In this document: positions 4,465-10,191 of the stretch, in pieces
How the letters are laid out: each line of letters begins with the position of its first letter
How positions within the stretch are numbered: the first letter of the stretch is position 1
Source of the DNA: an uncultured Bacilli bacterium
GTDB lineage: Bacteria; Bacillota_I; Bacilli_A; RF39; UBA660
Assembly (NCBI GenBank): GCA_947630195.1
Contig: CANRGQ010000048.1
Coordinates: forward strand, 1-10,206
Length of the DNA stretch: 10,206 nt
Direction of reading: 5' to 3'
Made by a program: the position numbers and the translations under genes
Notes under the pieces: generated by a model
What the model saw: only the letters and a program-made list of their open reading frames with translations
Database searches by the model: none
Told to the model about the DNA's origin: nothing

Positions 4465-5237
4465 TATCTTGGATACCCCACATACATAAGACCATTACCC
4501 ATGATGCCACCCATACCATCTTTTCCATATTTTGTTTTCTCTAAAGTGCTTTTTAAATCAACTTCTTTATTTCTTTCAGTAAGAGCGATGGTAACGGCAA
4601 TAATCGCGGGATCTAAAGCATGAATATTTACTCTTTTAGGACTTGAGGCAAAATTAGCTCCAGCCATAATTAACTCTTCATAATTACTTTGACAAGCTCC
4701 AGCGATAATTACTAATTTTTCATGACTCTTTTCATAATTTCGGGCCGCTTTTACCGCTTTAATAAAATTCTTGGTATTCTTATAATTTTCATTATCTTTA
4801 ATACTACCTTTTTTCTTATAATAGGCATCATGCCCTGTAATAATTAAAATATCCGGTTTATATTCTTTTAATAAAAGTCCTACTTGCTCATACATATCTT
4901 CTTCTTTAATCTTTTTTCCAATGGCATATACGCCTTCACTTTTATAAAACTTTAAACATTTATCTAAGTATTCACTATCCCCATCTATGTGAAGTATTTT
5001 CCCTGGTAAGTAAAAATAATCATCTTTAACAATATCTTTAGTTCCTCTTTCTCCCTTAAAGAAATCATCTTCTCTTGGTTTTTCACATTTTACCAAATCG
5101 GAAAAAGGACTATCCGCATATAGTCTTACTTCCACTCCTTTTAAATAATATAAACCATCTTTTATACTTATAACTTTAAAGACCGTATCGTGGTTATAGC
5201 TTTTTCTGGTTACAAAATCCCCTTTATTAATTTCCAA
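4464..5237 (-). CDS. yabG: Sporulation-specific cysteine protease YabG
   Basis: A 257-aa protein matching YabG throughout. The N-terminal GDFVTRKSYNHDTVFKVISI and EVRLYADSPFSDLV form the first domain; FYLPGKILHIDGDSEYLDKCLKFY opens the second; PDILIITGHDAYYKKK carries a conserved His (about 136), and AGACQSNYEELIMAGANFASSPKRVNIHALDP a conserved Cys (about 182), the likely catalytic pair. In B. subtilis and clostridia YabG trims coat and cortex-associated proteins (SpoIVA, SafA and others) during spore maturation. The start is TTG at 5237: GGTGAT (5248-5243) is spaced correctly for it, and MEINKGDFVTRKSY aligns without gaps to the B. subtilis N-terminus. The frame could begin at a GTG at 5246, less well supported. 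The linker between the two domains is shorter than in Bacillus. The CATAAAAT element upstream fits a mother-cell sigma factor. Confidence 0.95.
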   Translation of the reverse strand: MEINKGDFVTRKSYNHDTVFKVISIKDGLYYLKGVEVRLYADSPFSDLVKCEKPREDDFFKGERGTKDIVKDDYFYLPGKILHIDGDSEYLDKCLKFYKSEGVYAIGKKIKEEDMYEQVGLLLKEYKPDILIITGHDAYYKKKGSIKDNENYKNTKNFIKAVKAARNYEKSHEKLVIIAGACQSNYEELIMAGANFASSPKRVNIHALDPAIIAVTIALTERNKEVDLKSTLEKTKYGKDGMGGIMGNGLMYVGYPR

Positions 5238-5252
5238 ACATATCACCAGTAA

Positions 5253-5280
5253 ATTTTATGAAAAAGCATTATTTTTATGC
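5253..5280 (-). promoter_or_regulatory. Sigma-E-like promoter candidate for yabG
   Basis: On the minus strand GCATAAA (5280-5274) and CATAAAAT (5260-5253) are 13 bp apart. They match the sigma-E pattern KMATATT-N13/14-CATACAMT at 5 of 7 and 7 of 8 positions. The -10 also fits the sigma-K core CATAnnnT; B. subtilis yabG is sigma-K dependent. The -35 lies in a terminator hairpin. Predicted start is next to the ribosome binding site. Confidence 0.45.
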
Positions 5281-5282
5281 TT
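5260..5282 (-). terminator. Second terminator hairpin before yabG
   Basis: AAGCAT (5282-5277) pairs with ATGCTT (5269-5264) around a 7-nt A-rich loop and continues into T residues on the minus strand. It is a short backup to the stronger hairpin just upstream. Confidence 0.5.
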
Positions 5283-5284
5283 AT

Positions 5285-5307
5285 AAAAAGCCTTACATAA
5301 AGGCTTT
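5285..5307 (-). terminator. Rho-independent terminator of the 128-aa/103-aa gene pair
   Basis: AAAGCCTT and AAGGCTTT pair around TATGT on the minus strand and end in TTTTT. The hairpin includes the last codons and the stop of the 103-aa gene (KAFM, TAA). Confidence 0.8.
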
Positions 5308-5604
5308 GATATTTAAATTATAGATGATTATTTCACTATCTAAATATTTAATAATGGTATTATTATCTTCAATATTTACTTTTATTTTATCTTTTGGTAT
5401 TTTAAGTTCTAATTCATATTCCGGAGGCATATACATTCCTCTTGTATTTAAAACATTACCGACATTTATATTTTTAAAAAATAAAATATTTTTATTCGTT
5501 ACTAAAACACTTAAATTATAGGTGTTATTATCAATGTCCACAATTACATTTTCTTTTTCTAATAAAGTTACTTCATTATTATTTTTAAAATCATAATTAT
5601 ACAT
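5293..5604 (-). CDS. Conserved-context protein of unknown function, 103 aa, beta-rich
   Basis: I do not recognise this protein. It is 103 aa, soluble-looking, with no signal or membrane segment. Alternating hydrophobic residues (VIVDIDNNTYNLSVLVTNKNILFFKNI, ELELKIPKDKIKVNI, TIIKYLDSEIIIYNLNI) suggest a small beta barrel. The LSVLVTNKNILFFKN stretch resembles strands of bacterial PH-like domains, but that is a weak likeness. It is asparagine- and isoleucine-rich like its surroundings, with no sign of foreign composition. It starts by TAATG overlap with the 128-aa gene upstream, so the two are translated together and may work together: a membrane-anchored partner and a cytoplasmic one. Its 3' end is inside the terminator that separates it from yabG. 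Confidence 0.85.
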   Translation of the reverse strand: MYNYDFKNNNEVTLLEKENVIVDIDNNTYNLSVLVTNKNILFFKNINVGNVLNTRGMYMPPEYELELKIPKDKIKVNIEDNNTIIKYLDSEIIIYNLNIKAFM

Positions 5605-5990
5605 TATAAAGTATCATTTCTTTCCGTACTTGTAAGTCTAACACTTTTTAAAGTCATTTTACTAAATATTTCTTTAATATTATCATTTAGGGTTGGTCCA
5701 CTATAATCGAAGGTAAATTCATACATACTTCCTTCCATTATTTCATCCTCTATTAAATCTCTTAAGACTTTAACAGTTTCTCTTTCCGTGTTATTTTGAA
5801 TTTCTAAATTAACATAACTAGCATCATCATTATTGGAAGTAACCCCTAAGATATAGTAAGTTCTCACAAAATCGACATAGTTTTTCTCATATTGTTTATT
5901 CTTATCTAAACTAAATAGTAAAACAATAAAAAGAACGACCACTAATAATAAGATACCCCCAATTAGAAACATTTTATTTTTTTCTTTCAT
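5604..5990 (-). CDS. Single-pass membrane protein of unknown function, 128 aa
   Basis: I do not recognise the family. A short basic head (MKEKNK) is followed by one strong transmembrane helix at about residues 7-28. About 100 polar residues predicted outside the membrane follow, with a plausible alpha/beta mix (NYVDFVRTYYILGV, VNLEIQNNTERETVKVLRDLIEDEIMEGSMYEFTFDYSG, EIFSKMTLKSVRL). There is no lipobox cysteine. AAGGA nine bases before the ATG supports the start. It begins 14 bp after the AAA_14 ATPase with no terminator between, and overlaps the next gene by TAATG. Before the ATPase arrived the pair was probably the direct neighbour of ksgA, so a link to cell-envelope or sporulation functions is possible but unproven. 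Confidence 0.87.
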   Translation of the reverse strand: MKEKNKMFLIGGILLLVVVLFIVLLFSLDKNKQYEKNYVDFVRTYYILGVTSNNDDASYVNLEIQNNTERETVKVLRDLIEDEIMEGSMYEFTFDYSGPTLNDNIKEIFSKMTLKSVRLTSTERNDTL

Positions 5991-6004
5991 CTAAACTTTC
6001 CTTT

Positions 6005-7282
6005 CTAATTTTTTAAAGCCGTAATCGGAACTACATATACTCCGTCTGGTCTTATATAAGAAGCATTTGTAAGTCCACAAATTACACATAAGACATCAGG
6101 TGTTTTGCCATTTTCTAAAGCAATAGATTTTTTTAAATCAATTAAGTTTTGAGCAGCTTTTTCTATTTCATTGACTCCTAATTTAATTTCAAAAGCACAC
6201 CAATTACCATCTTCAAGTTCGATAACATGATCAATTTCACGATTATTATAATCTTGATAATGATAATTTTTACCTCCAAAACTATCAGCATATATTTTTA
6301 AATCTCTTTCTACTAAAGATTCAAATAAAAAGCCTAATGTTTTTAAATCATTTAATAATTTTTCTTCTGTAGCATTTAACAAAGCACAGGCTATAGAAGG
6401 GTCAGCAAAATGTCTTTTTTCACTTTTTTTAACTTTTATTTTAGAACGCATATTATTAGAAAAAGGCTCATCATTATCTAATAAATACAATCTATCTAGA
6501 GTATCTAAATAATTACTTAGGGTATTTTTATTTATATCTTCATTATCAATATCTTTAATATCTTTTATTATAGTATTATTAGTTACAGTTGTACTTTCAT
6601 TTCTCGCCAATGATTTAAGTAATAATCTCATTTTGTGTTTATCTCTTTTTATTCCATCTAATCGTTCCATATCATCATCTATTATTATATTTATGTACTC
6701 TTTAGTAACTTCTAAGGCATCAAGTGAAGAATAGTTAATATTGCCCGGAAACCCTCCTCTTATGATTAAATGAATAAGTTTTCTTAAATCAACATCTCCC
6801 GTATTTTTACTAACTTTTTTTCCTAAACAAATATCTTTTAAAGAAATATCCCCGCTAGAATCTCCTGACTCGTATAAAGACATAGGTCGCATGTGAATTT
6901 TGCCAAAACGACCAGCGCCGCTATGGTGAATACCTTTTCTTTGAGGAGTAGATGAACCCGTTAAAATATATTGTCCCTTTAATCCGGTTTTATCAACATC
7001 TATTCTAATTTCATCCCATAAACTGGTGGCTTCTTGCCATTCATCTATTAACTTGGGCTTTTCTCCCTCCAAGACAATATTTGGAGACATTTTAGCTAGT
7101 TCAAGAGAACTGGAATTCTCTCCTGTACTAGAATGAAGTAAGGTCTCACTTTTTGCATGATATCGAGCTGTCCATGTTTTACCACAATATTTAGGTCCTT
7201 CAATTACTACGGCCCCAAATAATTTTAAATATTTATCTATTTTTGAATCAATTATTCTTTTTTTATAATTCTTATTTTCCAT
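6005..7282 (-). CDS. AAA_14 / DUF4143 ATP-binding protein
   Basis: A 425-aa protein of the common AAA_14-DUF4143 group. Walker A is GPKYCGKT (about residues 29-36) and Walker B PKLIDE (76-81). YILTGSS (about 105-111) is the sensor strand, and GAGRFGKIHMRPMSLYE (122-138) the arginine-bearing loop typical of the family. A helical and winged middle follows, then a C-terminal DUF4143 part with GFLFESLVERDL, REIDHVIEL and CAFEIKLG. These place Glu, Asp and E-x-K as in PD-(D/E)xK nuclease folds. ATG 7282 is chosen because GGAGG (7292-7288) is five bases upstream; the in-frame ATG at 7300 lies in the -10 box. The family is often duplicated and mobile in bacteria and archaea, and its role is poorly defined. 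It has its own promoter and repeats, and reads into the 128-aa gene without a terminator. It looks like a later arrival in the conserved block. Confidence 0.93.
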   Translation of the reverse strand: MENKNYKKRIIDSKIDKYLKLFGAVVIEGPKYCGKTWTARYHAKSETLLHSSTGENSSSLELAKMSPNIVLEGEKPKLIDEWQEATSLWDEIRIDVDKTGLKGQYILTGSSTPQRKGIHHSGAGRFGKIHMRPMSLYESGDSSGDISLKDICLGKKVSKNTGDVDLRKLIHLIIRGGFPGNINYSSLDALEVTKEYINIIIDDDMERLDGIKRDKHKMRLLLKSLARNESTTVTNNTIIKDIKDIDNEDINKNTLSNYLDTLDRLYLLDNDEPFSNNMRSKIKVKKSEKRHFADPSIACALLNATEEKLLNDLKTLGFLFESLVERDLKIYADSFGGKNYHYQDYNNREIDHVIELEDGNWCAFEIKLGVNEIEKAAQNLIDLKKSIALENGKTPDVLCVICGLTNASYIRPDGVYVVPITALKN

Positions 7283-7298
7283 CATTGCCTCCATATTC

Positions 7299-7327
7299 AT
7301 TATACTATATTAAGACAAATTAATCAA
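7299..7327 (-). promoter_or_regulatory. Sigma-A promoter of the AAA_14 ATPase gene
   Basis: TTGATT (7327-7322) and TATAAT (7304-7299) on the minus strand with a 17-bp spacer. The start point would be about 7292, at the ribosome binding site, so the leader is very short. The -35 overlaps the first of three upstream repeats. Confidence 0.75.
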
Positions 7328-7386
7328 TTTCAATAGTACACTTTTAACAATTTCAATAGTACATTTTTTAAGTTTTAAATAGGGCA
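7325..7386 (-). repeat. Three direct repeats at a 23-bp period upstream of the ATPase gene
   Basis: On the minus strand TGTACTATTGAAATTG occurs at 7340-7325 and, identical over 16 bp, at 7363-7348. A diverged third copy beginning TGCCCTATTTAAAACT starts at 7386, again 23 bp away, with 10 of 16 bases kept. The last bases of the promoter-proximal copy form part of the -35. Best read as a tandem regulatory array or the trace of a small tandem duplication. It fills most of the 108-bp gap after ksgA, where I see no terminator. Confidence 0.7.
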
Positions 7387-7390
7387 TTTT

Positions 7391-8164
7391 TTACGATAAG
7401 TTATTTGCTATATCCACAAATACTTCCTCACATAATTCTTCAGCTCTAACATTTTCTTTTAAATTATATTGTTCTAGTATTTCCTTTACTTTAGTAAAAT
7501 CATAATTACTTAAATTATTCTTTAAAGTTTTTCTTTTAAATTTAAAACTATCATTTATTAATTTAAAGTATTTTTCTTTATCAACATTTGGCTTGTCTTC
7601 TCTTTTCGTAAACTTAATAATGGCACTTTCCACTTTAGGTACCGGATTAAAAGAATTCTTACTTACTTTAAATAATTTCTCTACCTTATAATAATACTTC
7701 AAAAATAAAGTAATACTTCCATATTCCTTAGATTTGGGACTAGCCGTAAACCTATCTGCCACTTCATCTTGCACCATAAATAACATATTTTTGATATCTA
7801 ACTCTGAATCAATAATCTTCTTAATAATTGGTGTTGTTATATAGTATGGTAAATTTCCCACAACATATAAATCTTTATACTTGATATCTTTTATATCTTC
7901 TTTTAGATTACTATTTAAAAAATCCCCCCAGATAATTTTTGTTCTACCATCTTCTAAACTACTTAAATAACTTTTTAAATCGGTATCTATTTCATAGCAA
8001 AAAAGTAAAGTACCATTTAACTTTAACTTTCTAGTTAAGGCTCCCATTCCCGGACCTATTTCGATTATTAAATCTTCATTACTTGCCATAATGTTATCAC
8101 TGATATTCGTAATAACATTATCGTCAACCAGAAAATTTTGGCCTAAACTCTTTTTAGCCTTCAT
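7391..8164 (-). CDS. ksgA: 16S rRNA (adenine1518-N6/adenine1519-N6)-dimethyltransferase
   Basis: KsgA/RsmA uses S-adenosylmethionine to dimethylate two adjacent adenines in helix 45 of 16S rRNA late in small-subunit assembly. The 257-aa protein has the family opening KKSLGQNFL, SAM motif I IEIGPGMGALT (about 34-44), the acidic end of strand 2 CYEID (56-60) and the catalytic NLPYYITTPII (104-114). MVQDEVADRF, SFNPVPKVESAII and the C-terminal RKTLKNNL follow, all expected. Starts at 8179 (TTG), 8173 and 8164 are in frame. ATG 8164 gives MKAKKSLGQNF and overlaps the end of the 3D-domain gene by 11 bp; a GGGGA lies just before it. The overlap means co-transcription and probably translational coupling. 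In B. subtilis the RNase M5 gene rnmV lies between these two; it is missing here. Confidence 0.96.
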   Translation of the reverse strand: MKAKKSLGQNFLVDDNVITNISDNIMASNEDLIIEIGPGMGALTRKLKLNGTLLFCYEIDTDLKSYLSSLEDGRTKIIWGDFLNSNLKEDIKDIKYKDLYVVGNLPYYITTPIIKKIIDSELDIKNMLFMVQDEVADRFTASPKSKEYGSITLFLKYYYKVEKLFKVSKNSFNPVPKVESAIIKFTKREDKPNVDKEKYFKLINDSFKFKRKTLKNNLSNYDFTKVKEILEQYNLKENVRAEELCEEVFVDIANNLS

Positions 8165-8696
8165 TTTCCCCATAACCAAATCTTAAAACATCATAAGTTA
8201 TAACACTACGTTCGACTATATCGTAAGCATAATTAATATCACTACTAAGTAAATCTAGAGCATTACCTCTAACTCCTCTATCAAGGACAATGGCTATAAC
8301 TGGGTAAGGTGATATTCTATCGGTTTGAAATCTTACTATTGAACCACATGGTAAGTTTTTAGAAGAGGCTACAATCCTAACCGTACCATAAACAGGGTCT
8401 GGATAAGTAGTCTTACCATCTGTAATATCATAAGATGGTTTACATCCTAAAGTTCCTCCACATAAAGGACAATTATAAACATAACCAGTTAAATCTCCTG
8501 TAAATGTATCTTTCGCACTATAAATATCATTTTCCTGAAATTCTTTTGCTTTCATAGCCATTGTTGATAAGTTTATTGTTTTATTTATATTATCACTATA
8601 AGATTTTGTTTCCACAATATGCACATAACTAGAAGATGCCACTACAAAAAGAATAATAAAAGCAGTACGTATAAGAACATTAAATACTCTTTTCAT
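8154..8696 (-). CDS. Secreted 3D-domain (YabE/RpfB-like) cell-wall protein with a cysteine-rich insert
   Basis: A 180-aa exported protein. A basic start (MKRVFNVLIR) and hydrophobic segment (about 8-27) act as signal or anchor, followed by about 40 linker residues and a C-terminal double-psi beta-barrel of the 3D type. The 3D core reads VRIVASSKNLPCGSIVRFQ, AIVLDRGVRGNALDLL and YDIVERSVITYDVLRFGYG. Two of the three signature aspartates are visible (about D139 and D148); the first, in the usual AVDP, is replaced (VASS). Before it sits YNCPLCGGTLGC (Cys 76, 79, 85), with a fourth Cys at 117, suggesting disulfides or metal binding. Relatives are peptidoglycan hydrolases of the YabE/RpfB/YocH kind; activity here is inferred. 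It lacks the DUF348/G5 region of YabE. AAGGTG supports the start, and the promoter is a perfect consensus. Confidence 0.88.
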   Translation of the reverse strand: MKRVFNVLIRTAFIILFVVASSSYVHIVETKSYSDNINKTINLSTMAMKAKEFQENDIYSAKDTFTGDLTGYVYNCPLCGGTLGCKPSYDITDGKTTYPDPVYGTVRIVASSKNLPCGSIVRFQTDRISPYPVIAIVLDRGVRGNALDLLSSDINYAYDIVERSVITYDVLRFGYGENEG

Positions 8697-8717
8697 TTTT
8701 CACCTTCTAACATTATA

Positions 8718-8746
8718 ATTATACCTAAAAAATGCCTATTTGTCAA
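8718..8746 (-). promoter_or_regulatory. Perfect-consensus sigma-A promoter of the 3D-domain/ksgA transcript
   Basis: TTGACA (8746-8741), 17-bp spacer, TATAAT (8723-8718) on the minus strand. The first T residues of the -35 are the last of the preceding terminator U-tract. A second TATAAT follows directly at 8717-8712. The leader is about 15 nt. Confidence 0.92.
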
Positions 8747-8779
8747 AAAAAGATAACAAGTGTTACCAAGTTATCTTTT
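8745..8779 (-). terminator. Rho-independent terminator of the 197-aa gene
   Basis: AAAAGATAAC (8779-8770) pairs with GTTATCTTTT (8757-8748) across a 12-nt loop and ends in further T residues on the minus strand. The left arm contains the stop codon, and the tail merges into the next promoter. Confidence 0.85.
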
Positions 8780-9364
8780 CTTAACATCCATTGCCAGTTC
8801 ATCGCTACTAATTAAAGTATTTTCATCTTCTTGAACAATATCAATTAACTCATCAGTAAAGTCGAATTTTCCAAGTTGTTCATAATATGCTTTTAACATA
8901 TCATTAATTGATATTTTCTTAAAAACAAATATATTTCTATCTGTATTATTTTCTTTATTAATTCCACAACATTCCGCAAAATGTTTTACATGATCCATAA
9001 AAACATCACAAATAACTGGATCTTTAAAAGAACAATAAACTCTTTGATAAAACATGGTAATATCTACTTCTTTTTTGGTATAAGTATCAATATATACTTC
9101 TAAAAAGAATGGTCTAGTTTTAGCTTTATCAACATTTAAATCTTTTAACTCATCAATTTGATTTTTTAAATATTCGGCAAAAGCAACATTCATAAAATAC
9201 TTATAGTAATAATAAGCTTTTACTTCTTTAGTAACTAATTCATTTCTTTCTTTAGCGTCTCTATAATCTTTAGCTTGTTTTTGACCTTTTAAAAAATCTT
9301 GATTGATTTTCACATTTTTCTTTACTCTGTTATCTAAAAAATCATATAAATTTTCTTTTTTCAT
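8771..9364 (-). CDS. Cytoplasmic protein of unknown function, 197 aa
   Basis: I do not recognise this protein. It is 197 aa, highly charged, with no signal peptide or membrane helix. The N-terminal third is a basic, mostly helical segment (NRVKKNVKINQDFLKGQKQAKDYRDAKERNELVTKEVKAYYYYKYF). A central part has beta-like RPFFLEVYIDTYTKKEVDITMFYQRVYCSF, and the C-terminus is acidic (DELIDIVQEDENTLISSDELAMD). Four cysteines (VYCSF, VICDV, AECCG) are scattered and form no known metal motif. GAGGAG nine bases upstream and a good promoter support the start. It is a single-gene unit between tatD and the 3D-domain gene, with a terminator on each side. B. subtilis has nothing between tatD and yabE, so this is a lineage-specific insertion or a gene too diverged for me to name. 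Confidence 0.88.
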   Translation of the reverse strand: MKKENLYDFLDNRVKKNVKINQDFLKGQKQAKDYRDAKERNELVTKEVKAYYYYKYFMNVAFAEYLKNQIDELKDLNVDKAKTRPFFLEVYIDTYTKKEVDITMFYQRVYCSFKDPVICDVFMDHVKHFAECCGINKENNTDRNIFVFKKISINDMLKAYYEQLGKFDFTDELIDIVQEDENTLISSDELAMDVKKR

Positions 9365-9396
9365 AAGTTTTCTCCTCGTCTTTAATACAAGGCTAT

Positions 9397-9425
9397 ATTA
9401 TACAAAAGTTAAAAAAAATAATCAA
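9397..9425 (-). promoter_or_regulatory. Sigma-A promoter of the 197-aa gene
   Basis: TTGATT (9425-9420) and TATAAT (9402-9397) on the minus strand with a 17-bp spacer, the same hexamer pair as the AAA_14 gene. The -35 is embedded in the stem of the tatD terminator. Confidence 0.8.
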
Positions 9426-9440
9426 TATAAATTGACTATT
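9411..9440 (-). terminator. Rho-independent terminator of tatD
   Basis: AATAGTCAAT (9440-9431) pairs with ATTGATTATT (9426-9417), with one G-U pair and a TTAT loop, then a T-run to 9411. The tatD stop codon TAG is inside the first arm. Confidence 0.75.
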
Positions 9441-10191
9441 TTATTCGTTTAAACATATTTTCTAGATTCTTATTAGTTATATTAGATAATTCTTCTAAAC
9501 TAACATCTTTTAGATTAGCCACAAACTTGGCAATATCTATGATATGACTAGGATTATTTTGATGCCCTCTGAAAGGTTCAGGGGTAAGATAAGGACTATC
9601 TGTTTCTAATATTAAACTTTCTAAAGGAATCTCTTTAATCACTTCTTTAATATTAGCATTTTTAAAAGTTATAACCCCATTAACTCCCAAGAGATAACCT
9701 AACTTTAAGTATTCTCGAGCGGTTTCTATTGAACCACTAAAAGAATGAATAACCCCTTTAACTTTATATTTTTTTAAAGTATTAAGAGTATCTAAAGTAG
9801 CTTCTCTACTGTGAATAACCACGGGCATATTATGTTTTTCCGCCATCTTAAGTTGTAATTCTAATAATTTAATTTGGTCATCTTTATTTTCTTTACCATA
9901 ATGATAATCTAGACCTATTTCCCCAATGGCTACTATTTTCGGATTATTTAAATTATCTTCAATAAATTTTAAATCCTCGTCTTTATAATCTTCCACATTC
10001 TCCGGATGAATTCCTAAAGTACCATACATATTATCATAGATATTAACTAACTTTAAAACTTCTTCGTTACTTTCCCTATCGCAGCCATCATTTATAAATC
10101 TATTTACTTTATTACTAATGCTTTCCTTTATTATAAAATCTAAATCTTCATAATATTCATGATATAAATGACAATGACTATCCGTAAACAT
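9436..10191 (-). CDS. tatD: TatD-family metal-dependent hydrolase / 3'-5' DNase
   Basis: A 251-aa TIM-barrel amidohydrolase-fold enzyme of normal family length. All metal ligands are seen: DSHCH (His 6, His 8), GEIGLDYH (Glu 91), VIHSRE (His 127), HSFSG (His 149) and ETDSPYL (Asp 198), plus the family signature GIHPE and the late RGxxNxP region (RGHQNNPSH). TatD enzymes are Mg-dependent 3'-5' exonucleases of single-stranded DNA and RNA in E. coli, linked to oxidative damage repair; the Bacillus YabD role is less certain. The ATG at 10191 is complete, with a weak AAGAAG upstream; only 15 bases remain before the window edge, so its promoter and any upstream metS cannot be seen. It heads the same conserved order as in B. 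subtilis and ends in its own terminator. Confidence 0.95.
   Translation of the reverse strand: MFTDSHCHLYHEYYEDLDFIIKESISNKVNRFINDGCDRESNEEVLKLVNIYDNMYGTLGIHPENVEDYKDEDLKFIEDNLNNPKIVAIGEIGLDYHYGKENKDDQIKLLELQLKMAEKHNMPVVIHSREATLDTLNTLKKYKVKGVIHSFSGSIETAREYLKLGYLLGVNGVITFKNANIKEVIKEIPLESLILETDSPYLTPEPFRGHQNNPSHIIDIAKFVANLKDVSLEELSNITNKNLENMFKRIK

Noticed and set aside
5238..5246. GTG start for YabG
   Set aside because: The TTG at 5237 has a better-spaced GGTGAT, and its product aligns end to end with the known N-terminus.
5324..5521. A 65-codon open frame on the plus strand
   Set aside because: It lies wholly antisense to the 103-aa gene, has no ribosome binding site, and its hydrophobic product reflects the reversed AT-rich codons.
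6005..7386. AAA_14 ATPase as an insertion sequence transposase
   Set aside because: Its motifs are those of AAA_14/DUF4143, not a transposase, and no terminal inverted repeats or target duplications flank it.
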